Source: a bacterium
GTDB lineage: Bacteria > Verrucomicrobiota > Verrucomicrobiae > JAJYAR01
Reading direction: 5' to 3'
Assembly (NCBI GenBank): GCA_021779435.1
Contig: JAJYAR010000146.1
Span: forward strand, 1 to 6,865
DNA: 6,865 bases
Positions 1-5,513 of the stretch are shown here, piece after piece. A program made the position numbers and the translations under genes. The notes beneath the pieces were generated by a model, which saw only the letters and a program-made list of their open reading frames with translations, searched no databases and was not told the DNA's origin. Position 1 is the stretch's first letter. Each line of letters starts with the position of its first letter.

Positions 1-177
1 CTGAACCTGGCTTGCGGCGTTGCGGCACGGTTCGGGCTCGATCTTCCCGGCGAGAGTGGAAATTGGATCTGTACTCCCGCCAAGCTGACCCTTGCCGGCG
101 TCAGCGACGCCGACCTCGAGGACTGCGCCACCCGTGCCCGTGCGCACTACGTGCTGCTCTGCGCCAGCGTGGTGTAG
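1..177 (+). CDS. HDOD-type signalling protein, C-terminal fragment (5' end outside window)
   Basis: The frame is open from base 1 to a TAG at 175-177 and encodes the last 58 residues of a protein whose start lies outside the window. It begins LNLACGVAARFGLDLPGE and ends RARAHYVLLCASVV. Aligned by eye without gaps to residues 222-273 of the next gene, about 20 of some 51 positions are identical, including LNLA.G, G..L.GE, W, KL, G, LE and RAR. That part of the next gene is the helical tail following its HDOD domain, so this gene most likely encodes an HDOD protein too. Unlike its neighbour it stops right after this tail and carries no sigma-factor extension. HDOD proteins are usually non-enzymatic cytoplasmic signalling modules. 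The 81-bp gap to the next start, in the same direction, would allow co-transcription. The identification rests on this short internal alignment, so function is inferred. Confidence 0.62.
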   Translation: MNLACGVAARFGLDLPGESGNWICTPAKLTLAGVSDADLEDCATRARAHYVLLCASVV

Positions 178-192
178 GCCGGCGCCGCCGGC
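178..192. repeat. Short GC-only inverted repeat after the first stop codon
   Basis: Arms GCCGGC (178-183) and GCCGGC (187-192; the arm is self-complementary) flank a 3-base spacer directly after the upstream TAG. The RNA could form a 6-bp all-GC hairpin. There is no following T-run, so it is at best a weak or factor-dependent terminator. Confidence 0.3.
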
Positions 193-217
193 GGAACGAT
201 CGCATCCACGCATCTCC
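193..217 (+). promoter_or_regulatory. Possible ECF-type promoter upstream of the HDOD-sigma gene
   Basis: GGAAC at 193-197 matches the common -35 core of ECF sigma factor promoters. About 15 bases later comes TCTCC (213-217), a loose match to a -10 of the TCTNA kind. The site lies 40-65 bp before the ATG of a gene that itself encodes an ECF-like sigma factor, and such genes are often autoregulated. The -10 match and spacing are imperfect and the elements are short, so this is only a candidate. Confidence 0.2.
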
Positions 218-258
218 TTGCGTTTGCGCGCGGTTGCGCATCATGCCCCCTGACCGCG

Positions 259-1854
259 ATGGCCACTTTGCGCGAGCGAATCGTCGAGATTGCGAGGACA
301 CTCCCTCCTGCGCCGCGCGTATTCGCTGAACTCGGCCGACTGCTGCGCGACCCAAATGCGGCTCTCGACGAGATTGCCGCGCTGGTGAAGCGCGACGCGA
401 CCCTCGCGGCGCACGTCATCCGCGTCAGCAACAGCACTTTCTTCGGGGGCGAGCAGCCAACGGGTTCCGTGGAAGAGGCGGTGGGCCGCATCGGCTTCCA
501 GGAGGTTTTTCGCGTGGTCGGGCGCGTCTCGAGCGAGCAATTGGTCGACCGTCCGCTCGCCGCGTACGGAATCGATCCCGGCGAGCTTCGCGAACACATG
601 CTGCGGACCGCACTCGCGTGTGAGGATCTCGCTACGGAGTGCGGACTTGATCCACGCAGCGCCTACACGGCGGGCTTGTTGCGGCCGATCGGGCTGCTGG
701 TGCTCGACCGACTCGCCGAGCAGTACGGCAACATTGCGCCCTACCATCCGGCGCATGATGCGGACTATCTGGCTTGGGAAGGCCGCTCGTTCGGACTGCC
801 GAGTTGCGACGTCGCCGCGATGGTGCTGCGGGAATGGAGCTTTCCGACCGAAATCGTGGAAGCGGTCCAGTCCCACTATCTTCTCCGTTCCGGGGACTTG
901 GAGCACCGGCTTGCCTGCGTCCTGAACCTGGCCAGCGGCCTGGTGGCGAACGACGGCTGCGGATTGCTCGGGGAGATGACGCATTGGAGTGCCGCGGAGT
1001 GGAAATTGGAGGCGCTCGGCATGACGGCAGACCGCCTGGAGGCGGCGGGCGAACGGGCGCGTAGTGCATTCGTCGAGGTCGTGAAGCTGCTCGGCCCGGA
1101 CGCGCCGCCGCTCAAGCCGGCTCCCGAAAAAACGACCGGAGGCCACGGTGCGCCGACGGTCGAATCCAGCAACTTTCCGCTGCACGTGCGTGTTGTTCAG
1201 GCGAACGATGAACCGCCCGTGCAAATCACAACCGCCGCGCCCGCCGAGCCCCTTCCGGCCAGCCCCAACCTCGAGGTCGCGGCGGCCGTGAGCCGGCCGC
1301 ACGACGACTTCACGTCCTTTATGCGGAGCTACCAGGACATGGTTTACTCGACCGCCGCGCGTATCACCGGCAACGATGCGCAGGCCGAGGACATTTCCCA
1401 GGAAGTGTTCGTGAAGGCGTATGAAAATTTCGAGGACCTCAGCACCAGTCCCACCGCGGGGGGATGGCTGAAGACCGTCGCCACCAATCTCTCCCTCAAT
1501 CACCTCTCGCGCTACCGAAGCCGGTGGCGGTTCTTCTCGGAATTCCGCAGGGCGGGGGACGAGGGCTCCGATCCGGATGACTCCCCGATGGAGTTTGCTG
1601 CACCGGATGCATTCTTTGCCGAACTCGACGCCGCCGACCGGCGCGCCATGATCGACGAGGCGCTCGCGCGGCTTCCGGAGCATCAGCGCGTGCCGCTGGT
1701 TCTCTACCATTTCGAAGACATGCCCTACGAGGAGATCGCCAAGGCTCTGCGGATCTCGCTCGCCAAGGTCAAAACCGACATCCTCCGCGCCCGCGCGGCA
1801 CTCGCGAAGACGCTGAGGCGGGGTGCCATGCACAACGAAAAGCTCACTTCCTGA
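259..1854 (+). CDS. HDOD domain - ECF sigma factor fusion protein
   Basis: This 531-aa cytoplasmic protein has two parts. Residues ~5-205 are an HDOD signalling domain: an LPPAPRV start, then DATLAAHVIRVSNSTFF (compare the family's DP.L...LL+.ANS..F), a helical core with TAGLLRPIGLLVL, and FPTEIVEAVQSHY. A helical tail reaches ~280. Residues ~281-345 are a Pro/Ala-rich linker. Residues ~351-425 are sigma region 2 (MVYSTAARITGNDAQAEDISQEVF, GWLKTVATN). Residues ~460-520 are region 4, with a helix-turn-helix (LPEHQRVPLVLYHFEDMPYEEIA, VKTDILRARAAL). It should recruit RNA polymerase to specific promoters, with the HDOD part acting as input or docking module; that role is inferred. The usual HD metal-ligand pair is replaced by Arg-Pro (142-143), so phosphohydrolase activity is unlikely. 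No stop interrupts the join. ATG 259 gives a full HDOD start but lacks a Shine-Dalgarno; GTG 1288 or ATG 1321 could start a sigma-only product. A membrane protein gene follows after 7 bp. Confidence 0.88.
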   Translation: MATLRERIVEIARTLPPAPRVFAELGRLLRDPNAALDEIAALVKRDATLAAHVIRVSNSTFFGGEQPTGSVEEAVGRIGFQEVFRVVGRVSSEQLVDRPLAAYGIDPGELREHMLRTALACEDLATECGLDPRSAYTAGLLRPIGLLVLDRLAEQYGNIAPYHPAHDADYLAWEGRSFGLPSCDVAAMVLREWSFPTEIVEAVQSHYLLRSGDLEHRLACVLNLASGLVANDGCGLLGEMTHWSAAEWKLEALGMTADRLEAAGERARSAFVEVVKLLGPDAPPLKPAPEKTTGGHGAPTVESSNFPLHVRVVQANDEPPVQITTAAPAEPLPASPNLEVAAAVSRPHDDFTSFMRSYQDMVYSTAARITGNDAQAEDISQEVFVKAYENFEDLSTSPTAGGWLKTVATNLSLNHLSRYRSRWRFFSEFRRAGDEGSDPDDSPMEFAAPDAFFAELDAADRRAMIDEALARLPEHQRVPLVLYHFEDMPYEEIAKALRISLAKVKTDILRARAALAKTLRRGAMHNEKLTS

Positions 1855-1861
1855 CCACGCC

Positions 1862-2323
1862 ATGACTCCTTTGGAACAACAGAAACTCGAAGGTCTGGTC
1901 CGAGACGCGGTGCGCGATCTGCCGCCGCGCAAGGCCCCGGCGTCCCTCGAGGAGCGCGTAAATGCCGAGATACTTCGTCGCGCTTCGCTGCCGTGGTGGC
2001 GCAGGTCCTACCGGAATTGGCCGGTATCCGCCCGCATCGGCTTCGGCGCCGTCTGCGTCGCGATCGTTCGCGCGCTGTTCGTGGCGTCCGGTTGGATCCG
2101 TGACGGCTTCGCCGGTCAGAACAACGCCGGGTTCCAGCCGGAGCTCGAGTCGCTCCGCGTCTGCGGCCGGCTGTTCGCCACCGCCCTGGATGTGGCCGGA
2201 ACCCTGGTGTCGAGCCTCCCGGCCCTTTGGCTTTACGGCGGTGCCGCCTTGGTCGTCGCGCTCTACCTGACCCTCGTCGGGCTCGGTGCCGCCGCCTACA
2301 GAACCCTTTACGCCAGCTCCTGA
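1862..2323 (+). CDS. Small membrane protein, putative anti-sigma/partner of the upstream sigma factor
   Basis: The protein has 153 aa. Its cytoplasmic-looking N-terminus (1-55) is charged and carries DLPPRKAPASLEERVNAEIL followed by LPWWRRSYRNWP. I associate this pattern with small proteins encoded just after ECF sigma genes in Opitutaceae-like bacteria, from memory and unchecked. A membrane helix follows at ~57-79. Residues ~102-120 form a hydrophobic or amphipathic stretch and ~121-146 a second clear membrane helix. The only cysteines, C64 and C101, do not form the HxxxCxxC zinc motif of classical anti-sigma factors, so the mode of binding, if any, is unknown. The ATG at 1862 lies 7 bp after the sigma gene stop. 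An in-frame ATG at 1823 would overlap that gene by 32 bp and add 13 residues; it is less likely because the conserved-looking block begins after 1862. Position between a sigma gene and an envelope protein gene suggests a membrane regulator. No enzymatic motif is visible. Confidence 0.75.
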   Translation: MTPLEQQKLEGLVRDAVRDLPPRKAPASLEERVNAEILRRASLPWWRRSYRNWPVSARIGFGAVCVAIVRALFVASGWIRDGFAGQNNAGFQPELESLRVCGRLFATALDVAGTLVSSLPALWLYGGAALVVALYLTLVGLGAAAYRTLYASS

Positions 2324-2327
2324 ACCG

Positions 2328-4121
2328 ATGAAAACGAATCCCCGCCCCTGGTTGCTGGGTGCAACGATTGCCCTGCTCGGCCTCACCCTCGTCGTGCGCG
2401 CCGAGGACGCGGCGCCGAGCGCAGCCGCGACCAGCAGCACGGCCGTCGCGCCCGCGGCTGAGCCACAGCCGCCTGTCCCTTCGTCAGCCGAAACAGCGCC
2501 CGCGTCGCGGGCGGATGCGAGCGTGCCGGTCCAGGCCGCTCCGGCAGCCGGCCCTGAAATGGCGAAGCAGGCGCCCGCACCCGAGTCCGCAGCCGTCGAG
2601 CCTCCGGTCGAAAAGGCGGACACCGCCGTCAAGTCGTCGGCCGCCTCCGAGGAACCGGTCTTCCGCCGGAGTGGCGCCGGGCAGGATCGGTTCGGGCTGT
2701 TCACCAACGCGTCCACCGGCAAGGACGAGAGCGTCAACACCGTCGTGGCTGTCTTCGGCAATGCCTCCGCGCGCGGACCGGTCGGTGATTCCGTCGTGGC
2801 TGTCTTCGGCAACGCGCGTGCCGAAGGCCCGGTCAGCGATTCCGTCGTCGCCGTTATCGGCAACGTCTATGTCGATGCCAAGGTTCACGAGGTCGTTGCC
2901 GTGCTTGGAAACATCGAACTTGGTCCGAACGCCGAGGTGTACGGCGATGTCGTGCCCATCGGTGGCGTCCTGAAACGCGATCCGAAGTCGATCGTGCATG
3001 GCGACACCCCGACGATTGCCCTGCCGGTCGAGTTTGGCGCGCCGGGCTGGCTCCAGGCCTACCTCTCGCAATGCGTGCAGCGGTTCCGGCCGCTGGCGTT
3101 TGGACCGGCGCTGGGCTGGGCTTGGGGAATTGCGCTGGGCTTCCTCGCGTTCTACGCCGTGATCGCCCTTCTTTTCGGCGGTGCCATCGAGAAGTGCATC
3201 GTGACCGCGGAGAGCCGCCCGGGCGGCTCGCTGCTGGCGGCGGTGCTCACGATGATCGTCACCCCGATTGTCGTCGTGCTGCTCTGCATCACGATCATCG
3301 GCATCGCTGCGGTGCCGTTCCTCGCGATCGGGCTCATGCTCGCGAATCTCTTCGGCCGCGCCGTGATGCTGGCCTGGATCGGCACGCGGATCACGCGGCT
3401 GTTCGGAGTGAGAAACCCGGCGCTGGGCGTCCTCGTCGGCGGCGCGATTGTCCTTCTGTTGTACACGATCCCGGTCGTCGGCTTCGTGACGTACAAGCTC
3501 CTTGGATTCCTTGGTCTCGGCATTGTGGTGTACACGCTGCTCCGAGCCTCCAGGCGCCAAAAGCAGCCGGTTGCCCCCGCGATTCCGCCCGAGATGCCGA
3601 GCCAGACCGTCCCTCCGATGAGCTTCGACTCGCTTCTCATTGGTGCCGCGTCCGGAACAGGTGCCGCCGCCGGAGTCATGGCCGCGCCGGCCGTCACGCG
3701 GGCTGCAGCCGCGGGAGACGCCGCAACGCTTCCGAGGGCCGGTTTCTGGATTCGAACGGCGGCGATGCTGCTGGACGTGCTTCTCATGATCGTGGTGTTC
3801 ACCACCGTCTCGGTACTGATTCACAGCCATATCGCTTTCCCGGTGGCCGCGCTCCTCGTCGCTGCGTATGCGGCTGTCCTCTGGAAAATGAAGGGCACGA
3901 CGGTTGGCGGCATCATCTGCGGACTGCGACTCGTTCGGCTTGATAACAGACCGATCGACTGGGCGACGGCCATCGTGCGCGCACTCGGTTGCTTCATTTC
4001 GCTCGCCGGTCTCGGCCTCGGCTTCATCTGGGTCGCCTTCGACGACGAGCGGCAGTCGTGGCACGACAAGATTGCCGGCACCACCGTCGTCCACGCGCGC
4101 GGCAATCTCTCGCTGGTGTAA
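2328..4121 (+). CDS. Exported bactofilin-like repeat / multi-pass membrane / RDD domain protein
   Basis: The protein has 597 aa. Residues 1-25 form a signal peptide or N-terminal anchor (MKTNPRPW, a hydrophobic core, then VRA|ED). Residues 26-~110 are Ala/Pro/Glu-rich and probably disordered. Residues 136-213 hold four turns of a ~17-residue repeat (VVAVFGNASARGPVGDS type, then VVAVIGNV and VVAVLGNI) ending EVYGDVVPIGG, resembling the beta-solenoid repeats of bactofilin/polymer-forming proteins. Hydrophobic helices lie at ~262-286, ~301-328, ~329-352, ~365-385 and ~388-406. After a linker, residues ~470-592 form an RDD domain: GFWIRTAAMLLD, KGTTVGGIICGLRLV, and WVAFDDERQSWHDKIAGTTVV at the end. 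The repeats are predicted outside the cytoplasm, perhaps acting as an envelope scaffold or sensor; the RDD function is not established. I chose ATG 2328, 4 bp after the previous stop, because the signal peptide begins there; the in-frame ATG at 2286 would place 14 proline-rich residues before it and overlap the upstream gene. It is probably the last gene of the sigma operon. Confidence 0.83.
   Translation: MKTNPRPWLLGATIALLGLTLVVRAEDAAPSAAATSSTAVAPAAEPQPPVPSSAETAPASRADASVPVQAAPAAGPEMAKQAPAPESAAVEPPVEKADTAVKSSAASEEPVFRRSGAGQDRFGLFTNASTGKDESVNTVVAVFGNASARGPVGDSVVAVFGNARAEGPVSDSVVAVIGNVYVDAKVHEVVAVLGNIELGPNAEVYGDVVPIGGVLKRDPKSIVHGDTPTIALPVEFGAPGWLQAYLSQCVQRFRPLAFGPALGWAWGIALGFLAFYAVIALLFGGAIEKCIVTAESRPGGSLLAAVLTMIVTPIVVVLLCITIIGIAAVPFLAIGLMLANLFGRAVMLAWIGTRITRLFGVRNPALGVLVGGAIVLLLYTIPVVGFVTYKLLGFLGLGIVVYTLLRASRRQKQPVAPAIPPEMPSQTVPPMSFDSLLIGAASGTGAAAGVMAAPAVTRAAAAGDAATLPRAGFWIRTAAMLLDVLLMIVVFTTVSVLIHSHIAFPVAALLVAAYAAVLWKMKGTTVGGIICGLRLVRLDNRPIDWATAIVRALGCFISLAGLGLGFIWVAFDDERQSWHDKIAGTTVVHARGNLSLV
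2733..2966 (+). repeat. Coding tandem repeat, 51-bp unit, beta-solenoid type
   Basis: Within the RDD gene, four in-frame turns encode VVAV[FIL]GN at a spacing of 17 residues for the first three and 16 for the last. The first two turns are nearly identical in DNA as well: a perfect 22-base match starts at 2740 and again at 2791, exactly 51 bp apart. Later turns keep the protein pattern but have diverged in DNA. This fits stepwise internal duplication, with the first two turns the youngest or kept alike by gene conversion. Confidence 0.85.
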
Positions 4122-4143
4122 CCGGGCGCGAGTCGAAAACAGG

Positions 4144-4163
4144 CGGCGCTCCCACGGGCGCCG
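4144..4163. terminator. GC-rich stem-loop just after the RDD gene
   Basis: Arms CGGCGC (4144-4149) and GCGCCG (4158-4163) enclose an 8-base loop 22 bp after the stop of the RDD gene. The position suits transcription termination, but no T-tract follows, so it would need Rho or act as an RNA-stabilising hairpin. Confidence 0.35.
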
Positions 4164-4181
4164 TCCGACACTGGACCGCAA

Positions 4182-4204
4182 CCGACGACAGCGTCGGTCG
4201 TCGG
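4182..4204. terminator. Perfect 8-bp inverted repeat between the sigma operon and purE
   Basis: CCGACGAC (4182-4189) and GTCGTCGG (4197-4204) are perfectly complementary around a 7-base loop. With the stem-loop just upstream it makes a two-hairpin region downstream of the operon. It has no T-run, so it could be a Rho-type termination region or an operator for purE; the sequence alone does not decide. Apart from these two hairpins and a weak promoter candidate, I see nothing else in the 188-bp gap 4122-4309. Confidence 0.35.
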
Positions 4205-4271
4205 TCGGGCTTGCAGAGGGACCCCCGGCCCGGGTGTGGATGAAAGGATGACGCGCCCTCGCCAGCGGCGT

Positions 4272-4301
4272 TTGACTCCCGGCCGTTTCTTCCGCTCATT
4301 T
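4272..4301 (+). promoter_or_regulatory. Weak sigma-70 promoter candidate for purE
   Basis: TTGACT at 4272-4277 matches the -35 consensus in five of six positions. About 18 bp further on, TCATTT (4296-4301) is only a poor -10 match. If used, transcription would start within a few bases of the purE ATG, giving an almost leaderless mRNA, which would agree with the lack of a ribosome binding site there. Speculative. Confidence 0.2.
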
Positions 4302-4309
4302 CACGACTT

Positions 4310-4801
4310 ATGGCACAGTCCGCACCCGTCGTCGGGATCATCATGGGCAGCACGTCGGATTGGGAGACGATGCAGCATTGCGCGAAGACGCTCGATCAGC
4401 TCGGCGTCTCCTACGAGAAGCGCGTAATCAGCGCGCACCGGACACCCCAGCTTGCGTTTGAGTGGTGCGGCGGGGCGCAGGGCCGGGGCCTGAAGGTGAT
4501 CATCGCCGCCGCGGGCGGCGCAGCCCACCTTGCCGGCGTGGCCGCGGCGCTCACTCCTCTTCCCGTGCTCGGCGTGCCAATGGAGTCCGCTTCGCTGAAA
4601 GGCATGGATTCGCTCCTTTCCATGGTGCAGATGCCCGGTGGCGTGCCGGTTGGCACGTTTGCGATCGGCAAGCCGGGTGCGATCAACGCCGCGCTCTTTG
4701 CCGTGGCGATCCTCGCACTGGCTGATCCGGCCGCTAGGAAGGCGCTCGACGATTACCGCGCCACGCAGACCAGGAAGGTGATCGAGGCGACGCTGCCCTG
4801 A
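4310..4801 (+). CDS. purE: PurE, N5-carboxyaminoimidazole ribonucleotide mutase (class I)
   Basis: This cytoplasmic enzyme of de novo purine synthesis converts N5-CAIR, made by PurK, to CAIR. The 163-aa length is normal for class I PurE. Visible motifs are the N-terminal [13 protein letters not shown] (9-21), the catalytic SAHRTP loop with His43 (41-46), [13 protein letters not shown] (64-76), [10 protein letters not shown] (84-93), the [23 protein letters not shown] block (98-120) and GAINAALFA (123-131). The SAHRTP and MP.GVPV.T.AIG signatures indicate the bacterial PurK-dependent class rather than the class II AIR carboxylase. No purK lies in the window: the next gene downstream is convergent, so purE appears monocistronic or at the end of its unit. 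No Shine-Dalgarno precedes the ATG. Identification is secure. Confidence 0.97.
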   Translation: MAQSAPVVGIIMGSTSDWETMQHCAKTLDQLGVSYEKRVISAHRTPQLAFEWCGGAQGRGLKVIIAAAGGAAHLAGVAAALTPLPVLGVPMESASLKGMDSLLSMVQMPGGVPVGTFAIGKPGAINAALFAVAILALADPAARKALDDYRATQTRKVIEATLP

Positions 4802-4832
4802 CCGGCGACGGAGCGCGGAGGCCTGTGGCAGT

Positions 4833-4908
4833 GTAGGTTGCGAGCTCGCTCGCAACGTTGCGCGCAACCGGCTGAGGCGGGGCAAGCCTCCCGCGTCGCG
4901 GCTGCTAC
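4833..4908. repeat. REP-like palindrome cluster between convergent genes
   Basis: The short gap between purE and the convergent nucleotidyltransferase gene is packed with symmetry. GTTGCGAGC (4837-4845) pairs perfectly with GCTCGCAAC (4848-4856). It is directly followed by the 12-base palindrome GTTGCGCGCAAC (4857-4868). A third hairpin can form from GAGGC/GCCTC (4874-4878 with 4886-4890) or GCGGG/CCCGC (4877-4881 with 4890-4894). The outer edges carry GTAG (4833-4836) and CTAC (4905-4908), so the block is roughly flanked by inverted ends, the right one running into the stop codon of the - strand gene. This resembles bacterial REP/BIME elements and would also work as a bidirectional terminator. 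Copy number elsewhere in the genome cannot be seen here. Confidence 0.5.
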
Positions 4909-5513
4909 GACTTCCCCGTCAACGCGGCGTAGTCCTCCGGCGTGTCGAGGTCCAGCGCCAGCTCGGGCATTTCGACTGCGGCGACCTGTGAGGCGTCGCC
5001 GTTGAGGAGGGCTCGCGCGCCTTCCTCCCCGGTGAGTGCTCCGAGGGTGGCAAAGTGTTCGCGCAGGAACAGCGCGGGCGCGCCCTGGCGTCCCGAGTAG
5101 CGCGACGCGACAATGGAGCGGCCGGTGTCGCGCCGGGCCGCAAGCAGCCGTCCGATGCTGTCCGCCGAAAACGCCGGCTGATCGCACAGGGCGATCACGG
5201 CACCATCGAGCATCCGCGAAAATTGCTGAAGGGCCGTGATGCCCGTGCGGATCGACGCCGCCATGCCTTCCGCCCACGCGGCGTTTTCCGTGACGATGAC
5301 AGGATGACGGGTGAGGGCCGGCCGGATCTTTTCCGCATTTGCCCCCAGCACGACAATGACCGGCCAGGTGGGTGAGCCGAGCGCTGCCTCGACGGCGCGC
5401 ACGATCAGCGGCTTGCCCTCCACGGCCAGCAACTGTTTCGGCATGCCCATGCGCGTCGAAGCTCCTGCGGCGAGGATGATCGCGCCGAAATGGACGGGGC
5501 GGAGGTCAGTCAT
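4905..5513 (-). CDS. MocA/MobA-like molybdenum cofactor nucleotidyltransferase
   Basis: This 202-aa cytoplasmic transferase of the MobA-like NTP-transferase family is of the MocA (MPT cytidylyltransferase) type, which attaches CMP to the molybdopterin cofactor. Motifs in order: the nucleotide-binding loop LAAGASTRMGMPKQLL (14-29), VVLGAN (54-59), ENAAWAEGMAASIRTG (76-91), the metal/nucleotide region ALCDQPAF (108-115), GRQGAPALFL (141-150), LTGEEGARALL (160-170) and DLDTPEDY (188-195). GxPKxLL and SIRTG are the form I expect in MocA rather than the MobA guanylyltransferase, but CTP versus GTP preference is not proven by eye. The start overlaps the end of the XdhC gene by 8 bp, implying translational coupling. 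The same pairing occurs as pucA/pucB in Bacillus subtilis purine catabolism, so it probably makes the cytosine dinucleotide cofactor for a xanthine-dehydrogenase-like enzyme encoded elsewhere. Confidence 0.88.
   Translation of the reverse strand: MTDLRPVHFGAIILAAGASTRMGMPKQLLAVEGKPLIVRAVEAALGSPTWPVIVVLGANAEKIRPALTRHPVIVTENAAWAEGMAASIRTGITALQQFSRMLDGAVIALCDQPAFSADSIGRLLAARRDTGRSIVASRYSGRQGAPALFLREHFATLGALTGEEGARALLNGDASQVAAVEMPELALDLDTPEDYAALTGKS

Noticed and set aside
54..67. Fourteen-base match GAGTGGAAATTGGA at 54-67 and 997-1010, hinting at a frameshift in the upstream HDOD fragment
   Set aside because: The two copies sit at different alignment positions and in different reading frames, and frame 1 continues to align (G, LE, RAR) after the match, so it looks like coincidence.
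12..329. + strand open frame with ATG at 12
   Set aside because: Arg-rich translation without motifs; it overlaps frame 1, which aligns with the HDOD tail, and runs into the well-supported HDOD-sigma start.
243..329. ATG at 243 a few bases before the HDOD-sigma start
   Set aside because: It is out of frame with the HDOD domain and gives an Arg/Asp-rich peptide with no match.
241..1932. Long - strand open frame (563 codons) opposite the HDOD-sigma gene
   Set aside because: Its translation is Arg/Gly/His-rich without family motifs, while the + strand shows clear HDOD and sigma motifs. Long antisense frames are expected in GC-rich codon-biased DNA.
1844..2863. - strand open frame (339 codons) across the small membrane protein and the start of the RDD gene
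   Set aside because: The repeated TATTESxTGP peptides are only the antisense reading of the VVAVFGN repeat; it also spans two well-supported + strand genes.
2484..4181. Long - strand open frame (565 codons) opposite the RDD gene
   Set aside because: The product is a run of Asp, Arg, Glu and His-rich low-complexity sequence mirroring the hydrophobic codons of the real gene; no motif supports it.
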